Assembly: GCA_019456225.1 (NCBI GenBank)
Contig: VRUI01000014.1
Coordinates: forward strand, 1 to 64,000
Direction of reading: 5' to 3'
From: Planctomycetota bacterium
GTDB lineage: Bacteria; Planctomycetota; Phycisphaerae; Sedimentisphaerales; Anaerohalosphaeraceae
DNA length: 64,000 nt
The notes below the pieces were generated by a model. The model ran no database searches, had not been told where the DNA came from, and saw only the letters and a list, made by a program, of their open reading frames with translations. Made by a program: the position numbers and the translations under genes. Of the stretch, positions 53,715 to 60,911 are shown one piece after another (within the stretch, counting starts at the first letter, position 1; each line of letters opens with the position of its first letter).

Positions 53715-55169
53715 ATGATGGATAGACGTGATTTTTTGAAGATCAGCGGTATTGCAGGTTTATTGTCAGCTTGCGGTAGTTTTGCAACTGCCGTTTCCGG
53801 CGGCAAGTCCAAACGTCCGAACATACTGTTCTGTATCGCCGACGACTGGGGTTATCCCCATGCAACCCCTTACGGTGACGAGGTTGTCAAAACTCCGGCA
53901 TTTAACCGCCTTGCCAAAGAGGGCGTTCTGTTTGAGCATGCCTATGTGTCCAGTCCGTCGTGTACGCCGTGCCGCAATGCCATCCTGACCGGTCAGTACC
54001 ACTGGCGTCTGAAAGAGGGCGCAAACCTATGGTCGACGCTTGATGTCAATATACCCGTCTATCCGCTGCTGCTGGAAAAGGCCGGCTATCAAATTGGCTA
54101 CTGGCGAAAGAGCTGGGGCCCGGGCAACCTTAAGGTCGGTGGATATACCGACACGCACCCGGCAGGTAAGAGATATAAAAAAGGGTTCAAACAGTTTCTC
54201 GATGCTCGCAAAGAAGGTCAGCCGTTCTGTTTCTGGCTTGGCGCACACGATCCGCATCGCGGCTATAAAAAGGGCAGCGGGGCCAAGTCAGGCATCCCTG
54301 TCGACAAGGTCAAGGTGCCGGATTTTTATCCCGATGTCGAGGAGATTCGCTCGGATATTGCCGACTACTATTTCGAGGTACAGCGTTTTGACAGCGACTG
54401 CGGCAAAGCGATCAAGATGCTTGAAGATATCGGCGAACTTGACAATACTATCATCGTGATGACCGGCGACCATGGTATGCCGTTCCCGCGGTGCAAGACT
54501 AATCTATACGATTGGGGCGTGCGCGTTCCGATGGCGATGCGGTGGGGCAGTAAGGTAAAGGCAGGCAGGCGTGTAAGTGATTTTATGTCGTTTACCGATC
54601 TTGCTCCTACATTCCTCAAGGCGGCAGGTGTCGATGTGCCGGCGGATATGACCGGGCGGTCGCTGCTGGATATATTGTTATCGAAAAAGCAGGGTCGTGT
54701 CGACGCTAAACGCGATCATGTTATTTTCGGCAGGGAAAGACACACACCCGCCCAGGCCAAACCGTCCACAGAAGGCTACCCATGCCGCGGAATTCGAACC
54801 GATGAGTATTTGTACATTCGAAACTTTAAACCCCAACTATGGCCTGCCGGTGTTCCCGAAGGTGCGACTCATCGGTTTGGATCTTTTGCAGATTGTGATA
54901 ACAGCCCGACAAAAAGTTATCTAATCGCCAATAAAGATAATCCGGCAGTAAAAAAATATTACGATCTGTCGTTTGCCAAACGGCCCGGCGAGGAACTCTA
55001 CGACATCACCAAAGACCCGGACAATATCAAAAACATCGCAGCCGACCCGAAATACGCAAAGGTAAAGGCCAGACTCTCAGCAATGCTGATAGCCGAATTA
55101 ACGGCAACGAAAGATCCGAGAGTTATAGGAGGCGGCGAAAAATTCGACCAATACAAATACAGACCATAG
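53715..55169 (+). CDS. Sulfatase (arylsulfatase family, exported)
   Basis: A protein of 484 residues from the ATG at 53715 (GGGGA site); an ATG at 53679 has none. Twin-arginine-like start MMDRRDFLKISGIAGLLSA. The active-site signature SPSCTPCRNAILTG puts Cys83 as the residue converted to formylglycine. RPNILFCIADDWG before it and MTGDHGMPFPRCK after it bind calcium and sulfate. This is a formylglycine sulfatase that desulfates polysaccharides, a large family in marine planctomycetes. The maturation enzyme and sugar-specific partners are not in this window. Confidence 0.93.
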   Translation: MMDRRDFLKISGIAGLLSACGSFATAVSGGKSKRPNILFCIADDWGYPHATPYGDEVVKTPAFNRLAKEGVLFEHAYVSSPSCTPCRNAILTGQYHWRLKEGANLWSTLDVNIPVYPLLLEKAGYQIGYWRKSWGPGNLKVGGYTDTHPAGKRYKKGFKQFLDARKEGQPFCFWLGAHDPHRGYKKGSGAKSGIPVDKVKVPDFYPDVEEIRSDIADYYFEVQRFDSDCGKAIKMLEDIGELDNTIIVMTGDHGMPFPRCKTNLYDWGVRVPMAMRWGSKVKAGRRVSDFMSFTDLAPTFLKAAGVDVPADMTGRSLLDILLSKKQGRVDAKRDHVIFGRERHTPAQAKPSTEGYPCRGIRTDEYLYIRNFKPQLWPAGVPEGATHRFGSFADCDNSPTKSYLIANKDNPAVKKYYDLSFAKRPGEELYDITKDPDNIKNIAADPKYAKVKARLSAMLIAELTATKDPRVIGGGEKFDQYKYRP

Positions 55170-55309
55170 TCGAACTGACCAGTTGGTCAGTTTGAATTTA
55201 TGATTTATAATTGATTCCCGACGTAAAGCCGGGATGTTCCATATTTATGATTGAAGGATTCGGCCTTTCGGCCGATACTTTGAATTTGCCCCGGCAAGAT
55301 GAAACCGTT
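55170..55309. repeat. Composite palindrome module after the sulfatase gene
   Basis: AACTGACC agtt GGTCAGTT (55173-55192), AT-rich text, TCCCG acgtaaagc CGGGA (55216-55234), attgaaggattCGGCC and TCGGCC tttc GGCCGA (55260-55275). Another member of the module seen at 26071, 29170 and 63150. It probably ends the sulfatase and greA transcripts (convergent). Confidence 0.7.
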
Positions 55310-55792
55310 CTATGCGATATCTGATTTCGTTATGTCAATTATCTCAAAACTGAACTCGCCGCGAGGGATCGTTACCGACGACTTTTCTCCTACGGCCAGA
55401 TCATAAATAGCATCGCCAACCGGTGAGAGAAATGAAATACTTCCATTGTCGAAATCAGCATCGTTAGGGCCGAGCAATTGATAGGTCACCTCGTCTTCAG
55501 TGTTCAGGTCCAGCAAAGTCACGACGGTGCCGAAGTTGGCCTTGTCGCATTGAACGGCAGTGCAGTCAACAACCTCTGAGAGGTTGATCGAACCCCTCAA
55601 TTCACCGAGACGCCCGTCGATAAAGCCCAGCCGCTCGCGACCGTAAATATACTCGCCGTTTTCCTTCAGATCGCCCATCTCACGAGCTATGCCAACTCGT
55701 TTACTGACTTCTGCACGTTCGATTTCAAGATCTGACAACTCTTCTTTGAGTTTGTCGTAACCGGTTTTTGAGATTGGAATAAGGTTAACCAT
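55310..55792 (-). CDS. greA: Transcription elongation factor GreA family protein
   Basis: A protein of 160 residues from the ATG at 55792 (GGAG upstream; a longer frame exists to 55885). MVNLIPISKTGYDKLKEELSDLEIERAEVSKRVGIAREMGDLKENGEYIYGRERLGFIDGRLGEL is the coiled-coil domain with the acidic tip (GDLKENGEY). The C-terminal FKBP-like domain shows NFGTVVTLLD and FLSPVGDAIYDLAVGEKSSVTIP. It restarts stalled RNA polymerase by stimulating transcript cleavage. Confidence 0.93.
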   Translation of the reverse strand: MVNLIPISKTGYDKLKEELSDLEIERAEVSKRVGIAREMGDLKENGEYIYGRERLGFIDGRLGELRGSINLSEVVDCTAVQCDKANFGTVVTLLDLNTEDEVTYQLLGPNDADFDNGSISFLSPVGDAIYDLAVGEKSSVTIPRGEFSFEIIDITKSDIA

Positions 55793-55915
55793 ACTGCTAT
55801 AACTCCATAAATTAAATTGCTCTAAAGTAACTTCGCCAATTATTTTATCAAAAGCCCCACCCAAATGCAATAGTGGATTTGGCAAATTTAACAGCGGAGA
55901 TTAAAGAGAGCGGGC

Positions 55916-56212
55916 ATGTCCTTTCTGCAAAAACAGACCATAAATCAAATTACCATGGTTTGGGTATTGGTGGGGGTGTTTTTTTTAATTTTTTATGATA
56001 TTTTTATCTTTGCCGGTTCTCGCCAGCAAATTCAATATGTTGTGGTTTACAGGGGTATTTATCGAGATGTAGTGGCTGTTTCGCTGTTTCTTTGCTCCAT
56101 TGCCTTGCTGAGATACAGTAAAAATATCATTTTTTCAAAAAAAATGGTTTTGGTTGTTGACTTAGTGGGAGAAAGTGGTATTATTTCCCATATTAAATGT
56201 ACGAAGTGGTAA
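55916..56212 (+). CDS. Possible two-span membrane ORF overlapping the mraZ promoter (doubtful)
   Basis: A 98-residue frame with two hydrophobic segments (about 14-34 and 53-70) and a charged end. No clear ribosome site (GGAG is too far). Its last third contains the -35 and -10 of the mraZ promoter, so it may be incidental T-rich sequence. Listed with low confidence. Confidence 0.2.
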   Translation: MSFLQKQTINQITMVWVLVGVFFLIFYDIFIFAGSRQQIQYVVVYRGIYRDVVAVSLFLCSIALLRYSKNIIFSKKMVLVVDLVGESGIISHIKCTKW

Positions 56213-56220
56213 AGAAGTGG
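56157..56220 (+). promoter_or_regulatory. mraZ promoter with MraZ-box-like TGGGA repeats
   Basis: TTGACT (56157-56162), 16 bp, TATTAT (56179-56184). TGGGA at 56166-56170, TGGTA at 56176-56180 and TCCCA at 56186-56190 follow a 10-bp period, and AGTGGTAAAGAAGTGGGG lies at about 56204-56221. Known MraZ binding sites are tandem TGGGN repeats with 5-bp spacers upstream of mraZ. The overlap with the promoter predicts autorepression of the division cluster. Confidence 0.6.
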
Positions 56221-56230
56221 GGCAATAGTC

Positions 56231-56728
56231 ATGCTGATGTTAACAGGTGAATATGAACACACGCTTGATGGAAAGGGCAGACTGTTCGTCTCGAACAAAC
56301 TTCGCAGCCAGATAGACTCTGAAGAATACGGCAGCAGTTTTTATCTGGTATTGGGGGCAAATGGGATCCTTTGTCTCTACCCCGAGAAATATTTCCAGCA
56401 GATCGCCCTTGCCGGTGCGCCAGGGATGGCCGCCCCGGATGAAGCGGTAGTCTTCGAGAGACTTAGTTTCGCCCTAGCCAGCAAGGTTGAGCTGGATCGG
56501 CAGGGACGTCTACTCCTCAGCGAAAAGATCAGGCGAAGGGCGAACCTTGCCGCTAACCTGACGCTTGTGGGAGTGCGGGATCATGTTGAATTGTGGAATA
56601 CTGAAAATTGGGAAAAGTACCTCGCCGACAATCTTCAGCAGTACCAGAGCCAGATGATGAGTGCGAGAAAAACGGTTCTTCAAAAGCAGAGCAGAGATAT
56701 GGATATCCAGGGAGATAGCTATGAATGA
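56231..56728 (+). CDS. mraZ: Transcriptional regulator MraZ
   Basis: A 165-residue protein with two tandem SpoVT/AbrB-like DNA-binding repeats (GEYEHTLDGKGRLFVSNKLR at 6-25, and ALASKVELDRQGRLLLSEKIRRRANL at about 80-105). A Gln-rich helix (LQQYQSQMMSARKTVLQKQS) follows. MraZ oligomerises into rings and represses its own dcw operon. The gene begins the division cluster mraZ-orf-rsmH-LysM-ftsL-ftsI. The end overlaps the next small ORF by 8 bp. Confidence 0.93.
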   Translation: MLMLTGEYEHTLDGKGRLFVSNKLRSQIDSEEYGSSFYLVLGANGILCLYPEKYFQQIALAGAPGMAAPDEAVVFERLSFALASKVELDRQGRLLLSEKIRRRANLAANLTLVGVRDHVELWNTENWEKYLADNLQQYQSQMMSARKTVLQKQSRDMDIQGDSYE

Positions 56729-56927
56729 TCAAGGAATAGAATTAATGGAAGTTTCAGACTGTATTTCGGGCCGCAAACCCTTGGACGAGGGTGTGCTTGC
56801 TTCGGTTGCGATCTTGTCGGATCGCCTTGAGAGACTCAAAAGCAGCAGCAGTCTTTTTGCAGGCATCTCATTATCGGACGATGTTGGGGCTCTGGCTCAA
56901 TGCCACCTGCCAACAGCACTTTGTTAA
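56721..56927 (+). CDS. Small ORF between mraZ and rsmH, unknown
   Basis: A protein of 68 residues from the ATG at 56721 (MNDQGIELMEVSDCISG), with GGGAGA 5 bp upstream and an 8-bp overlap with mraZ. The body is helical (ASVAILSDRLERLKSSSSLFAGISLSDDVGALAQ). No family recognised. The tight spacing and ribosome site make it credible. It could be a small division factor or a leader for translation of rsmH, which starts 100 bp later. Confidence 0.5.
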   Translation: MNDQGIELMEVSDCISGRKPLDEGVLASVAILSDRLERLKSSSSLFAGISLSDDVGALAQCHLPTALC

Positions 56928-57027
56928 TAAGGCATCGGACATAAGTGCGTATCCGAAACATGCCGCGATTTCAAAATAGGGATTAGACAGCCAATCACTA
57001 ATCGCTAATTGCTAAGGTATTTTTATT

Positions 57028-57951
57028 TTGACCGGTCCAGGACAACAAGATCCATCGATAGAACATGTGCCGGTACTAGCCGATATTTTACCCAAACTGA
57101 TAAGCCTGCCCACGGATGGGTCTATGGTTGATGCGACTGTCGGACACGGAGGTCACAGCTATCTGTTTGGAAAACAACTGGGCCCTGACGGATTGATTCT
57201 AGGTTTAGATGTCGACAAAAATTGCATCATCAGGGCTCAGGAAAAATTGAACAGCCTTTCATGTAAAGTTATACTCGTTCGGGAAAATTTCTCGAACGTC
57301 GCCGAAGTGATGGCCGGCAAGGGTATTGGAAAGGTTGATTTTATATTAGCCGACCTTGGATTTTGTTCCGGTCAGTTGACCGATTCTTCCAAGGGCCTTA
57401 GTTTTCAGGAAAATATGCCGTTGGATATGCGGCTTGATAATCGGCTAAAGATAACAGCGTCCGATATTATCAATAATGAAGAAGAAGAAAGCCTCGCGAA
57501 CCTGATATTCGATTATGGCGAGGAACGTGCTTCACGACGTATCGCACGATTCATCGTGGAGTATCGCCGCAGTCAGCCGATCACAACGACCGGTCAGCTT
57601 GCCGCGATAATTTGCAAGTCACTTAATCAGCCGGTCAGGGGGCGACGGCATCAGAAAGTGCATCCTGCAACTAAAACTTTTCAGGCACTAAGGATCGTTG
57701 TCAACGACGAACTTGGTCGGCTGGAAAAATTACTCGCTGACAGCCCGCGGCTTTTGAAGGAAAACGGTTATATTGGAATAATAAGTTTTCATAGTCTGGA
57801 AGATAGAATAGTAAAATTAAATTTTAAGGAAAATGCGGCCAAAGGTTTTTATGAAATTATTACCAAAAAGCCGATAGTACCTTTAAGAGAAGAAGTAATT
57901 TCTAATCCTAGAGCAAGAAGCTCGAAGCTGCGGATAGCTCGACGAATTTGA
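57028..57951 (+). CDS. rsmH: 16S rRNA (cytosine(1402)-N4)-methyltransferase RsmH
   Basis: A 307-residue MraW-family protein starting with TTG (AAGG in a gctaaggtattt leader). HVPVLADILPKLISLPTDGSMVDATVGHGGHS (SAM motif I, about 14-44), DFILADLGFCSGQL (109-122), LVRENFSN and PATKTFQALRIVVNDELGRLEKLL are diagnostic. It N4-methylates C1402 of 16S rRNA. It lies in the dcw cluster next to mraZ, as usual. Confidence 0.96.
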   Translation: MTGPGQQDPSIEHVPVLADILPKLISLPTDGSMVDATVGHGGHSYLFGKQLGPDGLILGLDVDKNCIIRAQEKLNSLSCKVILVRENFSNVAEVMAGKGIGKVDFILADLGFCSGQLTDSSKGLSFQENMPLDMRLDNRLKITASDIINNEEEESLANLIFDYGEERASRRIARFIVEYRRSQPITTTGQLAAIICKSLNQPVRGRRHQKVHPATKTFQALRIVVNDELGRLEKLLADSPRLLKENGYIGIISFHSLEDRIVKLNFKENAAKGFYEIITKKPIVPLREEVISNPRARSSKLRIARRI

Positions 57952-57995
57952 CGAGTGTAAAGATGATAGAAAAAACAGAAAAAGGAGTTTCATAT

Positions 57996-58787
57996 ATGAC
58001 GTCGGACGCGAAAATAGGACTGTTGCTGGGTTTTGTTTTCATCCTCGTCATTGTGTCTTTAGTTAACGGGATCCCCGGTCTTATCGGCAAAGATTCCTCC
58101 AGTAAAGGTATAAATAGGTCTGTACCCCATCTTGATAGTAATTATGGTTTTGGCGATAAGGCCGGGGATGTCGTTCATATCATCGAGCAAATGGATGGGT
58201 TTAAGTTTAAAAAACGCAAGTCCGAAGACAATGACGATCCTCGTTATAAAGGCGGTGATGGTAAGAGCAAAAGTCGTAAGAAAAAAAAGTCCGATAAAAA
58301 GTTGCCTGCCAGTAAGAAGAAATTTTACGTTGTAAAAGACGGTGACAATCTTGGTAAGATCGCCAGAAAAGTTTACGGCGGCGAGATCGGCAACAAGCAG
58401 GCTACGGTTGATATGATCTATCAGGCGAATACGCATATCCTGACCTCTCCCGACGATCTTTCGATAGGTCAAAAACTTATCATGCCCTCCCTTGACGGCA
58501 ACAAAGAAGAGATGCCTGTTTCAGGAGACACCGATACCGCAAAGAAAACCACCGGCCCTTTAGGCAAGTTAACCAAAGCAGTAAAGAATGTATTCGGTAG
58601 AAAGAAGAAACCATCGCCCCTCTATGCGGTTTATGTTGTCAAGGACGATGATAACCTGTGGGGCATCTCTTACAGGAAGCTTGGCAAAGGGACGAGATGG
58701 CAAGAAATTCAGAAAATTAACAACAGCATTCTTAAGGGTTCCAAAGTGGTGTTGCCCGGTATGGAACTTAAAATACCTCAGAAATAA
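57996..58787 (+). CDS. Membrane-anchored LysM-domain protein inserted in the division cluster
   Basis: A protein of 263 residues from the ATG at 57996 (AAGGAG). One transmembrane segment (about 6-28), a Lys-rich segment (about 75-110), then two LysM modules (VVKDGDNLGKIARKVYG..ANTHIL, about 115-170, and VVKDDDNLWGISYRKLGKGTRWQEIQKIN..ILKG, about 212-260). LysM binds peptidoglycan. It sits between rsmH and ftsL where most bacteria have no such gene. A frame open to 57948 overlaps the rsmH stop, so it may be translationally coupled. Confidence 0.82.
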   Translation: MTSDAKIGLLLGFVFILVIVSLVNGIPGLIGKDSSSKGINRSVPHLDSNYGFGDKAGDVVHIIEQMDGFKFKKRKSEDNDDPRYKGGDGKSKSRKKKKSDKKLPASKKKFYVVKDGDNLGKIARKVYGGEIGNKQATVDMIYQANTHILTSPDDLSIGQKLIMPSLDGNKEEMPVSGDTDTAKKTTGPLGKLTKAVKNVFGRKKKPSPLYAVYVVKDDDNLWGISYRKLGKGTRWQEIQKINNSILKGSKVVLPGMELKIPQK

Positions 58788-58808
58788 CACTTAAGCGGTA
58801 AGAGGGTA

Positions 58809-59045
58809 ATGTCTCGGTCTCGATTAATCTTTATTGTTTTTTATTTGACGGCTGTTCTAATCGTGACCGTTTTGCTCAGAACCAATTCCAGCAGGATATT
58901 CAAAAATTACCGTACGTCTGATGTTGCGCACAAGCGTCTTAATCAGCAACTCCGTCAGCACCAGCTTACGATGGCATTCCTGACGACTCCGGGTGAGATC
59001 TCGCGTAGAGTCAATGAGTCTAAAAGCGAATCGGATGGCCAATAG
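58809..59045 (+). CDS. ftsL: FtsL-like small membrane/coiled-coil protein
   Basis: A 78-residue protein with one membrane segment (about 6-23, LIFIVFYLTAVLIVTVLL) and a charged Gln/Leu-rich helix (HKRLNQQLRQHQLTMAFLTTP) typical of FtsL, a divisome subunit with FtsB and FtsQ. The gene position between rsmH/LysM and ftsI is the classic one. Homology is by pattern only. Confidence 0.6.
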   Translation: MSRSRLIFIVFYLTAVLIVTVLLRTNSSRIFKNYRTSDVAHKRLNQQLRQHQLTMAFLTTPGEISRRVNESKSESDGQ

Positions 59046-60759
59046 TATGCGGATTAATGTTGCGGTAACTATAATTCTCATCGTTGTGATCGCTGTCTTT
59101 GCGCTTCTGGGCACTCGGTTGTTTTATCTGCAAAAATACAAGGCTGACGATTATGAGATCGAGTCACAATCGCGTCAGCTTGCGATTATTACGATCAAAC
59201 CGCCAAGGGGGATTATTGTCGATCGAAACAACAACATCCTCGCAGCCAGCAATATTGTGGAAGTTGTATACGCCGAACCCAGGCTGATGAGCGATCCGGA
59301 TGTGGCAAAACTCATCGCCGGGAGGCTTTCGAAGATACTGGGGATGTTTGGACCTGAAATCCTCAAAATAATCTACAAAAGCAAAAATCCGGGCTATGTA
59401 AAGATCAAGGAAGGTGTTACGCGTATCCAGCGTGAGGCGATCGATAAGGGTATCACCAATGGTTCCCTCAGAGGGATCGGTTTGATGCCTAAGTGGCAGA
59501 GGTATTATCCGACCGGTTCGCTCATGAGTCATATCATCGGGTATACCGGTTACGAAGAGGTGGGGCTTGAGGGTTTGGAACTAAAATTTAATTCGCAATT
59601 GGAAGGCGGCAAGGGGCAGGATATTTTTCGTGTTGACGCGCACCGTAAACCTATCGGGCTTGAGCATTCTGTCGGCAATATGAAGGAAGGCTCCAGCCTT
59701 ATACTGACGGTTGATTCCACGATACAGGAGTTTACGCGGTCGGCTTTGATCAAGCAGTGGAAGGCTTTCGAGGCCGAGTCTGCCACCGCCGTTGTCATGG
59801 ACCCGTGGACAGGGGCGATACTGTCACTGGTTTCGGTTCCGGATTATGACCCGGCAAAATATTCGACCGCGACCGATTCGATGCGCCGAAACCGTGCGCT
59901 TACCGATCCGTTCGAGCCGGGCAGTATTTTTAAGCCTATCGTAGCCACTATCGGCCTCGATTGCAAAGCGTTCGGATACAATGCCAGTTTCTTTTGCGAG
60001 CATGGCAGCTATTCCGGAAAGTTCGGTACTATAGGAGAATGGGCCGGGCACCGATTCGGCAATCTGACCGTTTATGATGTCCTGGTTCGTTCAAGCAATA
60101 TCGGCATGGCGAAGATAGGCCGCAAGATAGGGTACAAAAGGCTTCACAAGGGTATTAAGATGTTTGGTTTTGGCAGTAAGACTGGTATTGACATTCCCGG
60201 TGAAGCCGCCGGCACCGTGCGGAATCTAAAGGACTGGAACAGCTACAGTATTCGTGTTTCGTTTGGGCACGAAGTTTCGGTCACTGCGATACAGATGGTT
60301 CGTGCTTATTCTATACTGGCTAACGGCGGCAGCATTATTACCCCGCATATCGTTCGGGCGATCGTAAACGGCGAAGGTCAGATCACAGAAATCAAGAGGC
60401 CCGACGCGCTTACCGGGCATGTGATCAAAACGGAGGTGGCTAACTGGGTTGTTCGCAAACCGCTTGTCGGTGTGGTCGCAGATAAGAAGGGGACGGGTAA
60501 AAAAACGGCTCTTGAGAAATGGCAGGTCTTCGGAAAAACAGGTACCGCCAACATTTCCGGAAGGGGCGGCTATGACGAGACAAATTACGTAGCCTCTTTC
60601 GCCGGCGGGGCACCCGCTGAAAAACCGAAGATTGTCGTCCTCGTGTCGGTCAGAAAGCCTAACAAGTCGCTCGGTAAAGGCTACAGCGGAGGAATGGTGG
60701 CCGCGCCTGCGGTTAAAGAAATCATCGAAAAGACGCTAACCTACATGGAAAACATATAA
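59035..60759 (+). CDS. ftsI: Class B penicillin-binding protein, FtsI-like (PBP3)
   Basis: About 574 residues from the ATG at 59035, which overlaps ftsL by 11 bp; other in-frame ATG codons at 58993, 59014 and 59047 are possible. Membrane anchor near the start (VAVTIILIVVIAVFALLGTRLFYLQ), dimerisation domain, then a transpeptidase with SIFK (Ser297), SSN (353-355) and KTGT (501-504). No PASTA domain. It catalyses septal peptidoglycan crosslinking. Its presence shows that this planctomycete makes peptidoglycan and has at least part of a divisome. Confidence 0.93.
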   Translation: MANSMRINVAVTIILIVVIAVFALLGTRLFYLQKYKADDYEIESQSRQLAIITIKPPRGIIVDRNNNILAASNIVEVVYAEPRLMSDPDVAKLIAGRLSKILGMFGPEILKIIYKSKNPGYVKIKEGVTRIQREAIDKGITNGSLRGIGLMPKWQRYYPTGSLMSHIIGYTGYEEVGLEGLELKFNSQLEGGKGQDIFRVDAHRKPIGLEHSVGNMKEGSSLILTVDSTIQEFTRSALIKQWKAFEAESATAVVMDPWTGAILSLVSVPDYDPAKYSTATDSMRRNRALTDPFEPGSIFKPIVATIGLDCKAFGYNASFFCEHGSYSGKFGTIGEWAGHRFGNLTVYDVLVRSSNIGMAKIGRKIGYKRLHKGIKMFGFGSKTGIDIPGEAAGTVRNLKDWNSYSIRVSFGHEVSVTAIQMVRAYSILANGGSIITPHIVRAIVNGEGQITEIKRPDALTGHVIKTEVANWVVRKPLVGVVADKKGTGKKTALEKWQVFGKTGTANISGRGGYDETNYVASFAGGAPAEKPKIVVLVSVRKPNKSLGKGYSGGMVAAPAVKEIIEKTLTYMENI

Positions 60760-60911
60760 AAGCCCGAAGCGCGAGCGCAGGGATAAAACCCAACAATTCA
60801 AAAGTTACCCAAAAAAACTGTATGAAAATCTGCAAAACAAGCGCCGCTGTTTTTTACTTCATAATTGGATATTCCGTGTTGGATATTCGATATTCGTTTT
60901 GTACCTTAACA
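60760..60911. repeat. Spacer with CGAAGCGCGAGCGCAGGG and gatattcc repeats
   Basis: aaagcccgaagcgcgagcgca (60763) matches 33375. A cataattggatattcc...gatattcgttttg block (60860-60902) matches 31334-31378, each preceded by an agcgccgctgt-like word. It separates convergent ftsI and mrdA. No terminator with a clean T tract is visible. Confidence 0.55.
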
